Source: Allochromatium palmeri
Lineage (GTDB): Bacteria > Pseudomonadota > Gammaproteobacteria > Chromatiales > Chromatiaceae
Direction: 5' to 3'
NCBI RefSeq assembly: GCF_009720725.1
Contig: NZ_WNKT01000022.1
Location: 1 to 62,573 of the forward strand
Length of the DNA stretch: 62,573 bases
In this document: piece by piece, positions 8,351 through 17,463 of the stretch
Layout of the letters: each line of letters starts with the position of its first letter
Position numbering within the stretch: the first letter of the stretch is position 1
Translations under genes and position numbers: made by a program
Notes under the pieces: model-generated
The model's database searches: none
What the model was told of the DNA's origin: nothing
Seen by the model: only the letters and a program-made list of their open reading frames with translations

Positions 8351-11032
8351 ATGAAGTTTAGCTATCCGGGACTGTCCGACCATGAGGCCGCGCGCGCGCG
8401 CGCGCAGTATGGATCCAACGCCGTTGCCAGCCAGGAGACCGAGACCTTCTGGGACAAGCTGGTCGGCAATCTCAAGGATCCGATTATTATCATCCTGATC
8501 GTGGCGCTTGCGATCACGGTGCTCCTGACCGTTCTGGGCTATGCCGAGTGGTACGAGAGCGTCGGCATCGGCTTCGCGGTCGTCATCGCGACCTTCGTGG
8601 CGACCTGGTCAGAGTACAGCAACGAACAGTCCTTCCAGCGGTTGCTGGAAGAAGCCTCACTGATCCAAGTCAAGGTATTCCGCAACGGCCGCCTGACCGA
8701 AATCCCGATCAACGATCTGGTGGTCGGCGACCATGTCCTGCTGCAACCGGGCGATACCGTCCCCACCGATGGGCTGCTGATCGGCGGTCATGCCGAGGTC
8801 GATGAGGCGGCCCTGACCGGTGAGTCCGAGCCGATCAAGAAAAGCGCCCTGCCCGCCGGCACGGCCGATGACGCGGCGTCCGAGGACCAGCGTCTGTCGC
8901 GTGCCGGGCTGCTGGTCGATGGCGAGTGCGTGATGCGCGCCACCGCCGTGGGCGACCAGACCCGCTACGGTCAAACCATGAAGGAACTGCTCTCGGCCGA
9001 GGATCGGCTCTCGCCGCTTCAGCACAAGCTCACCGTGCTGGGTGGTCATATTTCGACCTTCGGCTATGTCGGCGCGTCACTCATCTTTGTCGCCTTCATG
9101 TTCAACACCGTCTTTCTGCAGGGCGGCGGTCTGGAAACCTATTGGACCCATGATGGCGGACTCATCGCCAAGGACGTGGTCACAGCCCTGATCCTGGCGA
9201 TCATCGTCATCGTCGTGGCCGTCCCCGAGGGGCTGCCGATGATGATCGCCATGGTGCTGGCCATCAACATGAAGAAGCTGCTGCGCGAAAAGGTGCTGGT
9301 GCGCAAACTGCTCGGCATCGAGACCGCCGGCAGTCTCAATCTACTGTTCACCGACAAGACCGGCACCCTGACCCAGGGCAAGCTGTCGGTGAGCGCCTTC
9401 CTGACCGGAACCGGCGAGCGTTTCGAATCGCTGGAGGCGATTCCCCAGGCACTGCGCGATCAGGCCGGGTTTGCACTGCGCAACAACACCAGCGCCGTGA
9501 TCGATGCCAGTGACCCCAGTGATCCCAAGCTGGTCGGCGCCGACCGCACCGAGCAGGCCCTGCTGCGCTTCGTCACGCCCTATCTGGCGACGAATGGCTC
9601 CGATGTCGTGGACATGATCCCGTTCAGCAGCAGCCGCAAGTTCTCGGCCACCCAGGTCGGGGGCGAACGGGCGCTGACCCTGGTCAAGGGCGCACCGGAA
9701 GTCATTCTGAAGAACTGCGTGCGCTGGCTCGATGGCAACGGCAACGCCCATGAGTTGAGCGACCCGGCCGCGCTCCAGACCGCGATGAGCGAACTCTCAG
9801 CGCGTGCGATGCGGCTGCTAGGGGTCGCGATCACTGACAGCCCGATCGACTCCGAGACCAATGCCCTGCCCGAGTCGCTGACCCTGATCGGCGTGTTCGG
9901 CATGCGCGACGAGCTGCGCACGACCTCCTATCACTCGGTCAAGACCGCCAAGCAGGCCGGCATCCATGTCGTCATGATCACGGGTGACGCCAAGGAGACA
10001 GCCCAGGCGATCGCCAAGGATGTGGGTCTGCTGGAGGACGACCCGCAGGCCATCGTCATGACCTCGGCTGAACTCGCTGAGAAGTCGGACGACGCGGTCA
10101 AGGCGATCCTGCCGCATCTCTATGTGGTCGCGCGCGCCTTCCCCACCGACAAGAGCCGGTTGGTCAAGCTGGCCAAGGAGCTGAATCTGGTGGTCGGCAT
10201 GACCGGCGACGGCGTCAACGACGCGCCAGCGGTCAAGAATGCGGACGTGGGCTTTGCAATGGGCAGCGGCACCGAGATGACCAAGGAGTCGGGTGACATC
10301 GTTATCCTCGACGATAACTTCTCGTCGCTGACCAAGGCGGTGCTCTACGGGCGCACGCTGTTCAAGTCAATCCGCAAGTTCCTGATCTTCCAGTTGACGG
10401 TGAACGTCTCGGCGATCCTGGTGGTGTTCCTGGGGCAGTTCTTCGGCTTCGACCTGCCGCTGACCATGACCCAGTTGCTGTGGCTCAACATCATCATGGA
10501 CACTCTGGCCGGTCTGGCCTTCGCCGGCGAGGCGGCGCTCGGGCGCTACATGCACGAGCCACCGCTACGGCGCGACGAGCCGCTCATCAACAATGATATG
10601 TGGTCATCAATCCTGATCAATGGCGGATTGATCGCCGCCATCAGCATCCTGTTCCTGACCAGCGATCTCACCCATAGCTGGTTCGATGGCGGCTATGCAG
10701 CCGGCACCCCTGAGGCCGACGCCAAGTTCCTGACGGCGTTCTTTGCCTTCTTCGTCTTCGTGCAGGTGTTCAACACCTTCAACGCCCGCACCCAGGGGCT
10801 GAACCTGTTCGAGCATCTGCTCGACAACCGGCTGTTCTCGATCATCATTCCGTCGATCATGGCGATCCAGGTGTTTTTCATCACCTTCGGTGGCGAGATC
10901 CTGCGCACTGTGGGGCTGTCGCTGCATGAATGGCTGCTGGTGCTGGCGCTGGCGATCCTCATCGTTCCGGCGGATCTGACCCGCAAGAGCGTCCGCAACC
11001 GGTTGTTCGGGAATCCGGTTGCTGTGAGCTGA
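8351..11032 (+). CDS. P-type Ca2+-transporting ATPase, PMCA/SERCA-like
   Basis: This 893-aa membrane cation pump has the phosphorylation motif DKTGTLT with Asp335, the actuator motif LTGES, the hinge motif MTGDGVNDAPA, and PEGLP in membrane segment 4, which is characteristic of P2-type Ca2+ ATPases. The M6 signature NIIMDTLAGLA resembles plasma-membrane calcium pumps. There are about 10 membrane segments: two near 40-85, two near 230-300 and six after about 675. The C-terminus is short, so no calmodulin-type tail is present. The start has GGAG ten bases upstream. Export of Ca2+ is the best guess; Mn2+ or Na+ cannot be excluded from motifs alone. A (CG)8 tract lies at 8389-8404, just after the start. 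Confidence 0.93.
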   Translation: MKFSYPGLSDHEAARARAQYGSNAVASQETETFWDKLVGNLKDPIIIILIVALAITVLLTVLGYAEWYESVGIGFAVVIATFVATWSEYSNEQSFQRLLEEASLIQVKVFRNGRLTEIPINDLVVGDHVLLQPGDTVPTDGLLIGGHAEVDEAALTGESEPIKKSALPAGTADDAASEDQRLSRAGLLVDGECVMRATAVGDQTRYGQTMKELLSAEDRLSPLQHKLTVLGGHISTFGYVGASLIFVAFMFNTVFLQGGGLETYWTHDGGLIAKDVVTALILAIIVIVVAVPEGLPMMIAMVLAINMKKLLREKVLVRKLLGIETAGSLNLLFTDKTGTLTQGKLSVSAFLTGTGERFESLEAIPQALRDQAGFALRNNTSAVIDASDPSDPKLVGADRTEQALLRFVTPYLATNGSDVVDMIPFSSSRKFSATQVGGERALTLVKGAPEVILKNCVRWLDGNGNAHELSDPAALQTAMSELSARAMRLLGVAITDSPIDSETNALPESLTLIGVFGMRDELRTTSYHSVKTAKQAGIHVVMITGDAKETAQAIAKDVGLLEDDPQAIVMTSAELAEKSDDAVKAILPHLYVVARAFPTDKSRLVKLAKELNLVVGMTGDGVNDAPAVKNADVGFAMGSGTEMTKESGDIVILDDNFSSLTKAVLYGRTLFKSIRKFLIFQLTVNVSAILVVFLGQFFGFDLPLTMTQLLWLNIIMDTLAGLAFAGEAALGRYMHEPPLRRDEPLINNDMWSSILINGGLIAAISILFLTSDLTHSWFDGGYAAGTPEADAKFLTAFFAFFVFVQVFNTFNARTQGLNLFEHLLDNRLFSIIIPSIMAIQVFFITFGGEILRTVGLSLHEWLLVLALAILIVPADLTRKSVRNRLFGNPVAVS

Positions 11033-11047
11033 GCATGCACTGAAATC

Positions 11048-11075
11048 GTAGGGTACGCCATGCGGCGTGCCCTGC
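11048..11075. repeat. Intergenic palindromic repeat (REP-like)
   Basis: GTAGGGTACGCC (11048-11059) and GGCGTGCCCTGC (11064-11075) form a 12-base stem, including two G-T wobbles, around ATGC. A related palindrome lies at 24348-24376, with the same GTAGGG/CCCTAC outer arms and CATG-like centre. This suggests a dispersed REP-type family. It follows the P-ATPase gene, but there is no T-run. Confidence 0.5.
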
Positions 11076-11136
11076 AGACAGGATGACGGCTTTGGAAGCC
11101 ATAAGCACCTCAACATCCGTCAACGAGAACGCCACC

Positions 11137-12825
11137 ATGACCGCCCGTAAACTGCCCATCGGCCTTCAGACCTTCAGCGAAATCATCGAACAGGGCTATG
11201 CCTATGTCGACAAGACCGCGCATGCCTGGGCGATGGCCAGTCAGGGCAAGTCGTACTTTCTGTCGCGTCCGCGCCGTTTCGGCAAGAGTCTGTTTCTCGA
11301 CACGCTCAAGGAACTGTTCGAGGGGAGTGAGGCGCTGTTTCGTGGGCTGTATATCCATGAGCGCTGGGACTGGAGCCGGCGTCATCCGGTGATTCGGTTC
11401 GATTTCTCCGCCGGCGTGCTGCGCAACCGTGAGGAACTCGATCAGCGTATCGACTGGCTGCTGCGTGACAATGCGCGGCGTCTGGGGCTGATCGAGGCGG
11501 AGCGGGACACGGACATTCCCGGGCGCTTCGCTGGACTCATCCAGGGGGCACGGGCGGCTACCGGCCAATCGGTCGTCATCCTGGTCGATGAATACGACAA
11601 GCCCATCCTCGACAACATCACTGATCCGACCGGCGCAGCGGCCGAAATCCGCGAGGGACTCAAAAATCTCTACTCAGTGATGAAGGGCCATGATGCCGAC
11701 ATCCGCTTCGTTTTCATGACCGGGGTGACCAAGTTCAGCAAGGTCAGTCTGTTCTCGGGCCTGAACCAGCTCGAAGACCTCACCCTGGATGAGCGCTTCG
11801 CCACCCTGTGTGGCTATACCCAGTCCGATCTTGAAACCACTTTCGGCGAGCATTTGCGCGGAGTCGACTGGGCGCGGCTCAAGCAGTGGTACAACGGCTA
11901 TGGCTTTTTGGGCGAGCCGGTCTACAACCCCTTCGATATCCTGCTCTTTATCGCTAAGGGGCAGCGATTCCGCCCCTACTGGTTCGAGACCGGCAATCCG
12001 AGCTTTCTCATCGAGCTGCTGCGGGCGCGGCAGACCTTTCTGCCGAGTCTGGAAGGGATCGAGGCCAGCGAGGAGATCCTCGATTCATTCGACATCGAGC
12101 GCGTCGATCCGGTGACGCTGCTGTTTCAGACCGGCTATCTGACCATCGACAGCACGCGCTGGCGCCGCTCGCGCTTGCTCTATCGGCTGCGTCTGCCCAA
12201 TCAAGAAGTGAAGATGGCGTTGGCCGATCACCTGATCGACGCCTATCTCGGCACGCTCGCCAGTGGGCGTGATGCGCGTCAGGATGCACTCTACGACTGT
12301 CTGCGTCAGGGCGATGTCGACGGACTGATCGAGGCGATCCGGCGGCTGTTCGCCGGTATTCCCTGGCGCAACTTCACCGGCAACGATCTGCCGGAGAGCG
12401 AAGGCTACTACGCCAGCGTGCTCTATGCCTTCTTCGTTAGTCTCAACGCTGAGATCATCCCCGAGGACATTTCCAATCATGGACAGGTCGATCTCACCGT
12501 CAAGCTCGAAGGCTATGTCTATGTCATCGAGATCAAGCTCCAGCGTGGTTCGCGTCCAGCCCGCTTGAGTTCAGGCGGCACCGTCCATTCCGATGCCGAG
12601 ACCCAGGCCAAACCGAAAGGTCGTCAGTCCAGGAAAACCGACGACGCGACGCCGACCGGGGAACCCGCCAATCCGGCCCTGGCTCAGATCCGGGCGCGCG
12701 ACTACAGCGCCAAGTATCGCGGTCTGTCCAACAAGGGACTGTTCGAACTGGGACTCGTCTTCGACAGTCAGGCGCGCAATCTCGCGCAGGCCGACTGGCG
12801 GGCTGATCATCACAACGCGTCCTGA
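11137..12825 (+). CDS. AAA-ATPase / PD-(D/E)XK nuclease-like protein (DUF1703 type), copy 1
   Basis: This is 562 aa from the ATG at 11137. The frame is open from 11083, but 11137 matches the start and upstream sequence of copy 2. The N-terminal half is an AAA-ATPase-like domain with the P-loop variant RPRRFGKS and Walker B VVILVDEYDKP. The C-terminal half holds a PD-(D/E)XK-type nuclease core: Asp in GQVDLTVKL, then VYVIEIK, then Gln in LAQIRARDY. A Lys/Arg/Pro-rich insertion of about 40 residues splits the core. The family is abundant in Bacteroidetes and Chromatiaceae. Its role is unproven; defence or selfish DNA has been suggested. It is followed 63 bases later by a near-identical paralogue, with large blocks of identical protein sequence. 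Confidence 0.88.
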   Translation: MTARKLPIGLQTFSEIIEQGYAYVDKTAHAWAMASQGKSYFLSRPRRFGKSLFLDTLKELFEGSEALFRGLYIHERWDWSRRHPVIRFDFSAGVLRNREELDQRIDWLLRDNARRLGLIEAERDTDIPGRFAGLIQGARAATGQSVVILVDEYDKPILDNITDPTGAAAEIREGLKNLYSVMKGHDADIRFVFMTGVTKFSKVSLFSGLNQLEDLTLDERFATLCGYTQSDLETTFGEHLRGVDWARLKQWYNGYGFLGEPVYNPFDILLFIAKGQRFRPYWFETGNPSFLIELLRARQTFLPSLEGIEASEEILDSFDIERVDPVTLLFQTGYLTIDSTRWRRSRLLYRLRLPNQEVKMALADHLIDAYLGTLASGRDARQDALYDCLRQGDVDGLIEAIRRLFAGIPWRNFTGNDLPESEGYYASVLYAFFVSLNAEIIPEDISNHGQVDLTVKLEGYVYVIEIKLQRGSRPARLSSGGTVHSDAETQAKPKGRQSRKTDDATPTGEPANPALAQIRARDYSAKYRGLSNKGLFELGLVFDSQARNLAQADWRADHHNAS

Positions 12826-12888
12826 ATCGCAGACATAGCGACGCTGTTCCTGTGCCCAGGTTGTCACTCCGTCAACGAGAACGCCACC

Positions 12889-14556
12889 ATGACCGCCCGC
12901 AAACTGCCCATCGGCCTCCAGACCTTCAGTGAGATCATCGAACAGGGCTATGCCTATGTCGACAAGACCGCGCATGCCTGGGCGATGGCCAGTCAGGGCA
13001 AGTCGTACTTTCTGTCGCGCCCACGCCGTTTCGGCAAGAGTCTGTTTCTCGACACACTCAAGGAACTGTTCGAGGGGAGTGAGGCGCTGTTTCGTGGGCT
13101 GTATATCCACGAGCGCTGGGACTGGAGCCGGCGTCATCCGGTGATTCGGTTCGATTTCTCCGCCGGCGTGCTGCGCAACCGTGAGGAACTGGACGAATCG
13201 ATCCGCGAGCAGTTGGCGTTTAATCAAGAGCGACTCGGGATTCGCTGCAACGCGCACAGCATCCCCGGGATATTCGGCGAATTGATCCGGCGCGCTTGCA
13301 GATCCAGTGGTCAGGGTGTTGTCATCCTGGTCGATGAATACGACAAGCCCATCCTCGACAACATCACTGATCCGGCCGGCGCGGCAGCCGAAATCCGCGA
13401 GGGCCTCAAAAACCTCTACTCAGTGATGAAGGGTCATGACGCCGATATCCGCTTCGTTTTCATGACCGGGGTGACCAAGTTCAGCAAGGTCAGCCTGTTC
13501 TCGGGAGTCAACCAACTGCGCGATCTCACTCTGTCGGCACGCTTCGCCACGGTCTGCGGCTATACCCAGTCCGACCTGGAAACCACCTTCGGCGAGCATT
13601 TACGCGGAGTCGACTGGGCACGGCTCAAGCAGTGGTACAACGGCTATGGCTTTTTGGGCGAGCCGGTCTACAACCCCTTCGATATCCTGCTGTTCATCAG
13701 CGAAGGGCAGCGATTCCGCCCCTACTGGTTCGAGACCGGTAATCCAAGCTTTCTCATTGACCTGTTGCGGGCGCGGCGGACCTTTCTGCCGAGTCTGGAA
13801 GGGATCGAGGCCAGCGAGGAGATCCTCGATTCATTCGACATCGAGCGCGTCGATCCAGTGACGCTGCTATTTCAAACCGGCTATCTGACCATCGACAGTA
13901 CGCGCGACAGTTTCGGCCAGTGGCTGTTTGCGCTGCGCGTGCCAAACCAGGAAGTGCGTCAGGCGCTGGCCAACCATCTGGCCGATGCCTACACCGCGCG
14001 CCTGCCCAGCGAGCGGCTGCCCTGGCAGCAGGCGCTCTACGACTGTCTGCGTCAGGGCGATGTCGACGGACTGATCGAGACGATCCGGCGGCTGTTCGCC
14101 GGTATTCCCTGGCGCAACTTCACCGGCAACGATCTGCCGGAGAGCGAAGGCTACTACGCCAGCGTGCTCTATGCCTTCTTCGTCAGTCTCAACGCCGAGA
14201 TCATCCCCGAGGACATTTCCAACCACGGACAGGTCGATCTCACCGTCAAGCTCGAAGGCTATGTCTATGTCATCGAGATCAAGCTCCAGCGCGGTTCGCG
14301 TCCAGCCCGCTTGAGTTCAGACGGCACCCTCCATTCCGATGCCGAGACCCAGGCCAAACCGAAAGGTCGTCAGTCCAGGAAAACCGACGACGCGACGCCG
14401 ACCGAGGAATCCGCCAACCCGGCCCTGGCTCAGATCCGTGCCCGCGACTACAGCGTCAAGTATCGCGGTCTGTCCAACAAGGGGCTGTTCGAACTGGGAC
14501 TCGTCTTCGACAGTCAGGCGCGCAATCTCGCGCACGCTGACTGGCGGGCGGTGTAA
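12889..14556 (+). CDS. AAA-ATPase / PD-(D/E)XK nuclease-like protein (DUF1703 type), copy 2
   Basis: This 555-aa protein has the same architecture as copy 1: P-loop RPRRFGKS, Walker B VVILVDEYDKP, and a C-terminal nuclease core with GQVDLTVKL, VYVIEIK and LAQIRARDY. It differs from copy 1 in a stretch between the P-loop and Walker B (LDESIREQLAF instead of LDQRIDWLLRD) and in one in the central helical domain (DSFGQWLFALRVPNQ instead of WRRSRLLYRLRLPNQ). Both regions may contact substrate or partner, so the pair may have diverged in specificity while conversion kept the rest uniform. Both catalytic cores look intact, so neither copy looks like a pseudogene. Confidence 0.88.
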   Translation: MTARKLPIGLQTFSEIIEQGYAYVDKTAHAWAMASQGKSYFLSRPRRFGKSLFLDTLKELFEGSEALFRGLYIHERWDWSRRHPVIRFDFSAGVLRNREELDESIREQLAFNQERLGIRCNAHSIPGIFGELIRRACRSSGQGVVILVDEYDKPILDNITDPAGAAAEIREGLKNLYSVMKGHDADIRFVFMTGVTKFSKVSLFSGVNQLRDLTLSARFATVCGYTQSDLETTFGEHLRGVDWARLKQWYNGYGFLGEPVYNPFDILLFISEGQRFRPYWFETGNPSFLIDLLRARRTFLPSLEGIEASEEILDSFDIERVDPVTLLFQTGYLTIDSTRDSFGQWLFALRVPNQEVRQALANHLADAYTARLPSERLPWQQALYDCLRQGDVDGLIETIRRLFAGIPWRNFTGNDLPESEGYYASVLYAFFVSLNAEIIPEDISNHGQVDLTVKLEGYVYVIEIKLQRGSRPARLSSDGTLHSDAETQAKPKGRQSRKTDDATPTEESANPALAQIRARDYSVKYRGLSNKGLFELGLVFDSQARNLAHADWRAV

Positions 14557-14571
14557 TCCCGGTTCACCGGA

Positions 14572-15618
14572 TCACTCCCAGCGAAACATCCAGGTCGCCA
14601 GAGTCAGAAAAGCGACCGCCAGCACCAGCAGTACGCTGATCTCCGGCAAGACCTCAACCACCCCTGCCCCATCGATCATAACCGCGCGCGCCGCCGCAAC
14701 CAGATGCGTCAGCGGCAACGCCTGTGCCGCCCACTGCGCCAGCGTATTGGTGCCTTCCATTGAGAACCACACCCCCGACAGCAGCAGCATCGGCCAGGAC
14801 ATCAGATTGAGCAGTCCATCGGCCAGTTCCTCGGTGCGCAGACGCGCGGCGATGATCAGGCCCAGACTGATCAGACACAGCGACCCGGCGACATAGACCA
14901 GCGCCAGCGCCAGATAGGAGCCGCGCATCGGCACGTCCAGCAGCCAGGCGGCACCCAGATAGACGATCAGACTCGCCACCAGCACCACCAGCAGCCGCGA
15001 GAGCACCTGCGCGGTCAGGAACTCCCAGGGACTCAGCGGCGTGGCCTTGAGCCGTCGCAGCACGCCGTTCTTGCGATAGCGCACGATCACCCAGCCCACG
15101 CCCCACAGGCTGGAGAACATGATGTTCATCGCCAGCACGCCCGGCAGCACCCAGTCGACATAGCGCAGAGCCGCGCCGCTCAGGGTCTGACGCTCTGGTC
15201 CTGTATCCGTGTTAGCGCCCGACTCGCTCCCGGATGACCCAGCCGCCAGCAACAACCGCTCGGCCAGATAGCCCTTGGCCGAGTCGCCATTGACCCAGTA
15301 GCGCGACGCCGCGCCCGGATCGAGCAGCAGATCCAGTTGATGCCGCTCGACCTTGACGATGGCCGCCGCCAGATCCGTCACGGGTACGGGGACGAAGGTC
15401 ACATGCTCCAGGTCGAGCACCGGCGACTCGACGCCGCTCAGCGTCCCGCTCGACGTCAGCACGCCGATCTTGAGCAGATCGGACTCCTCGTCCTGGAAGA
15501 TGAAGGCAAAGGCCAGCACCATCAGCATCGGCATCAGGAGGTTCCAGCCCAGACCGGCGCGATCACGGTAGAACTCCCGGTTGCGTGCGACCAGGATGGC
15601 GCGGATGCGTGTCCACAT
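14572..15618 (-). CDS. ABC-2 type transporter permease
   Basis: This 348-aa integral membrane protein has one membrane segment near the N-terminus (about 22-40), a large extracytoplasmic loop, and five or so C-terminal segments, as in ABC-2 exporter permeases. A conserved YRKNGVLRRLKATPLSP segment forms the coupling helix. The start at 15618 is 3 bases after the stop of the ATPase gene, so the two are translationally coupled. The substrate is unknown; the family exports drugs, lipids or polysaccharides. Confidence 0.92.
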   Translation of the reverse strand: MWTRIRAILVARNREFYRDRAGLGWNLLMPMLMVLAFAFIFQDEESDLLKIGVLTSSGTLSGVESPVLDLEHVTFVPVPVTDLAAAIVKVERHQLDLLLDPGAASRYWVNGDSAKGYLAERLLLAAGSSGSESGANTDTGPERQTLSGAALRYVDWVLPGVLAMNIMFSSLWGVGWVIVRYRKNGVLRRLKATPLSPWEFLTAQVLSRLLVVLVASLIVYLGAAWLLDVPMRGSYLALALVYVAGSLCLISLGLIIAARLRTEELADGLLNLMSWPMLLLSGVWFSMEGTNTLAQWAAQALPLTHLVAAARAVMIDGAGVVEVLPEISVLLVLAVAFLTLATWMFRWE

Positions 15619-15621
15619 GAG

Positions 15622-16503
15622 TCAAGTCCTGAGTGTGTGTCCGGTGAGCTTGAGAAAGAGGTCTTCCAGATTGGGCGTGGCCACGCGCAGGGCGCTCAGA
15701 TCGGCGCCGATGCGCTCCAAGGCTTCGAGCCGGGGCGTGACCTCTTCGGCCGGCAGCTCGATCTCGCCATTGCGCACCAGCGCCTCGGGCGGCAACGGCA
15801 CGCCGGCCGGCCAGGCCGAGTCCGGCAGCCGGATCAAACGCGCCGGGAACTGGTCGCGAATCAGCGCCTCCGGGCGTCCTTCGACCAGGATCCGCCCCTG
15901 ATCGACGATCGCGACCCGGTCGCACAGCCGCTCGGCCTCTTCCATGTAGTGGGTCGTGATCAGCACTGTGGTGCCGCGCCGACGCACCTGCTCGATCAGG
16001 CCCCAGAAATTGCGCCGCGACTGCGGATCGAGTCCGGTGGTCGGCTCGTCGAGGAACACCAGTTCGGGATCGTTGACCAGGGCGATGGCCAGCAGCAGCC
16101 GCTGGCGCTGACCGCCGGAGAGCTTGCGGGTGTCACGGTCGAGGATGTCGCCCAGATGACAGAGCCGGATGAGTTCATCGCGATCGGCGTGGCGTCGATA
16201 GAGACTGGCGAACATGGCCAGCGACTCAGCGACGGTCTGGAAGTCCTGGAGCGCCGTGGCCTGGAACTGGATGCCGATCGACTCGCGATCATCGCGTCCC
16301 AGCGGCCGACCCTTGAACAGCACCTGACCCGAGGTCGGGGTCTGGATGCCTTCGAGCATTTCGAGCGTGGTCGTCTTGCCCGCCCCGTTCGGCCCCAGCA
16401 GCCCGAAGCACTCGCCGGGCGCGACCTGGATGCTGAGGCCATCGACGGCGCGCACGCCGGGATAGAGACGGACCAGGTTCCGGGCTTCGATCAGGGCGGT
16501 CAT
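15622..16503 (-). CDS. ABC transporter ATP-binding protein
   Basis: This 293-aa protein has Walker A GPNGAGKTTT, signature LSGGQRQRL, Walker B LVFLDEPTTGLD and a switch His in LITTHYMEE. The start was set at 16503 (MTALIEARNL) because it has AAGGAA upstream and gives the usual family length; the frame is open to 16563. It forms the energising subunit of the exporter with the permease directly downstream. The C-terminal 70 residues form the short accessory domain seen in DrrA/NodI-like subunits. Confidence 0.93.
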   Translation of the reverse strand: MTALIEARNLVRLYPGVRAVDGLSIQVAPGECFGLLGPNGAGKTTTLEMLEGIQTPTSGQVLFKGRPLGRDDRESIGIQFQATALQDFQTVAESLAMFASLYRRHADRDELIRLCHLGDILDRDTRKLSGGQRQRLLLAIALVNDPELVFLDEPTTGLDPQSRRNFWGLIEQVRRRGTTVLITTHYMEEAERLCDRVAIVDQGRILVEGRPEALIRDQFPARLIRLPDSAWPAGVPLPPEALVRNGEIELPAEEVTPRLEALERIGADLSALRVATPNLEDLFLKLTGHTLRT

Positions 16504-16590
16504 ATATCGGGTTCCTTGGTTTGCGGCTCGCGGTTCGACTCCGCCTGACAACGTCGGTTCCAAAGTCGGTTCGCTATCATCGGGGCGTCG

Positions 16591-17463
16591 TCAGCGGTCC
16601 AGCCGCTCGGCCAGACGCACGCCCATCTGAGCCGGCGAGCGGACGGTCAACACCCCGGCCGCCTCCAGCGCCGCATACTTGCCCTCAGCCGTGCCCGCGC
16701 CGCCGGTGACGATGGCGCCCGCATGCCCCATACGCTTACCTGCCGGCGCCGTGACCCCGGCGATATAGGCCACCACCGGCTTGCTGATCTCAGCGCGGAT
16801 GACCTCGGCGGCCGCCTCCTCGGCCTCGCCGCCGATCTCGCCAACCAGGATCAGGCCCTCGGTCTGGGGATCGCGCTCGAACAGACGCAAACAGTCGATG
16901 AAGTCCAGCCCATGGATCGGATCGCCGCCGATGCCGACACAGGTGCTCTGACCGAGACCGGCCTGGGTGGTCTGATAAACCGCCTCATAGGTCAGGGTGC
17001 CCGAGCGCGAGACGATGCCGACCCGTCCCGGCTGATGGATATGGCCCGGCATGATGCCGATCTTGCACGCGCCCGGCGTGATGACACCCGGACAGTTGGG
17101 GCCGATCAGCACCGCGTCCGTCCCGGCGAGCGCGGCCTTGACCCGCAGCATGTCGAGCACCGGGATGCCCTCGGTGATGCAGACGATGACCCGAATACCG
17201 GCATCGGCCGCTTCCAGGATGGCATCGGCGGCGAAGCGCGCCGGCACATAGATCATGCTGGCATCCGCACCGGTCGTGCGCACCGCCTCGCTGACAGTGT
17301 CGAACACCGGCCGGTCGAGATGATACTGACCGCCCTTCCCTGGGGTCACACCGCCGACCAGATTGGTACCATAGGCGAGCGCCTGCTCGCTGTGGAACGT
17401 CCCCTGCTTGCCGGTGAAGCCCTGACAGATGACACGGGTATTGGCGTCGACCAGGATGCTCAT
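16591..17463 (-). CDS. sucD: Succinyl-CoA ligase [ADP-forming] subunit alpha
   Basis: This 290-aa subunit has an N-terminal CoA-binding Rossmann domain ([14 protein letters not shown]) and a ligase domain with the phosphohistidine His247 in [12 protein letters not shown]. It joins the beta subunit to interconvert succinyl-CoA and succinate with ATP formation in the TCA cycle. The start overlaps the sucC stop by four bases, the usual coupling in sucCD operons. Length agrees with E. coli SucD (289 aa). No sucAB genes are adjacent, so sucCD stands alone here. Confidence 0.97.
   Translation of the reverse strand: MSILVDANTRVICQGFTGKQGTFHSEQALAYGTNLVGGVTPGKGGQYHLDRPVFDTVSEAVRTTGADASMIYVPARFAADAILEAADAGIRVIVCITEGIPVLDMLRVKAALAGTDAVLIGPNCPGVITPGACKIGIMPGHIHQPGRVGIVSRSGTLTYEAVYQTTQAGLGQSTCVGIGGDPIHGLDFIDCLRLFERDPQTEGLILVGEIGGEAEEAAAEVIRAEISKPVVAYIAGVTAPAGKRMGHAGAIVTGGAGTAEGKYAALEAAGVLTVRSPAQMGVRLAERLDR

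Larger units (their letters stand above)
11116..14556 (+). repeat. Tandem gene duplication, about 1.7-kb units
   Basis: Two units begin at 11116 and 12868 (offset 1752) with the same bases upstream of the start codon (TCCGTCAACGAGAACGCCACC). The first 101 residues are identical between copies, as is most of the region encoding about residues 140-340 and the C-terminus. Two segments, about residues 102-138 and 345-390, are clearly different. This mosaic fits duplication followed by gene conversion, or recombination with a further paralogue. Confidence 0.85.
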
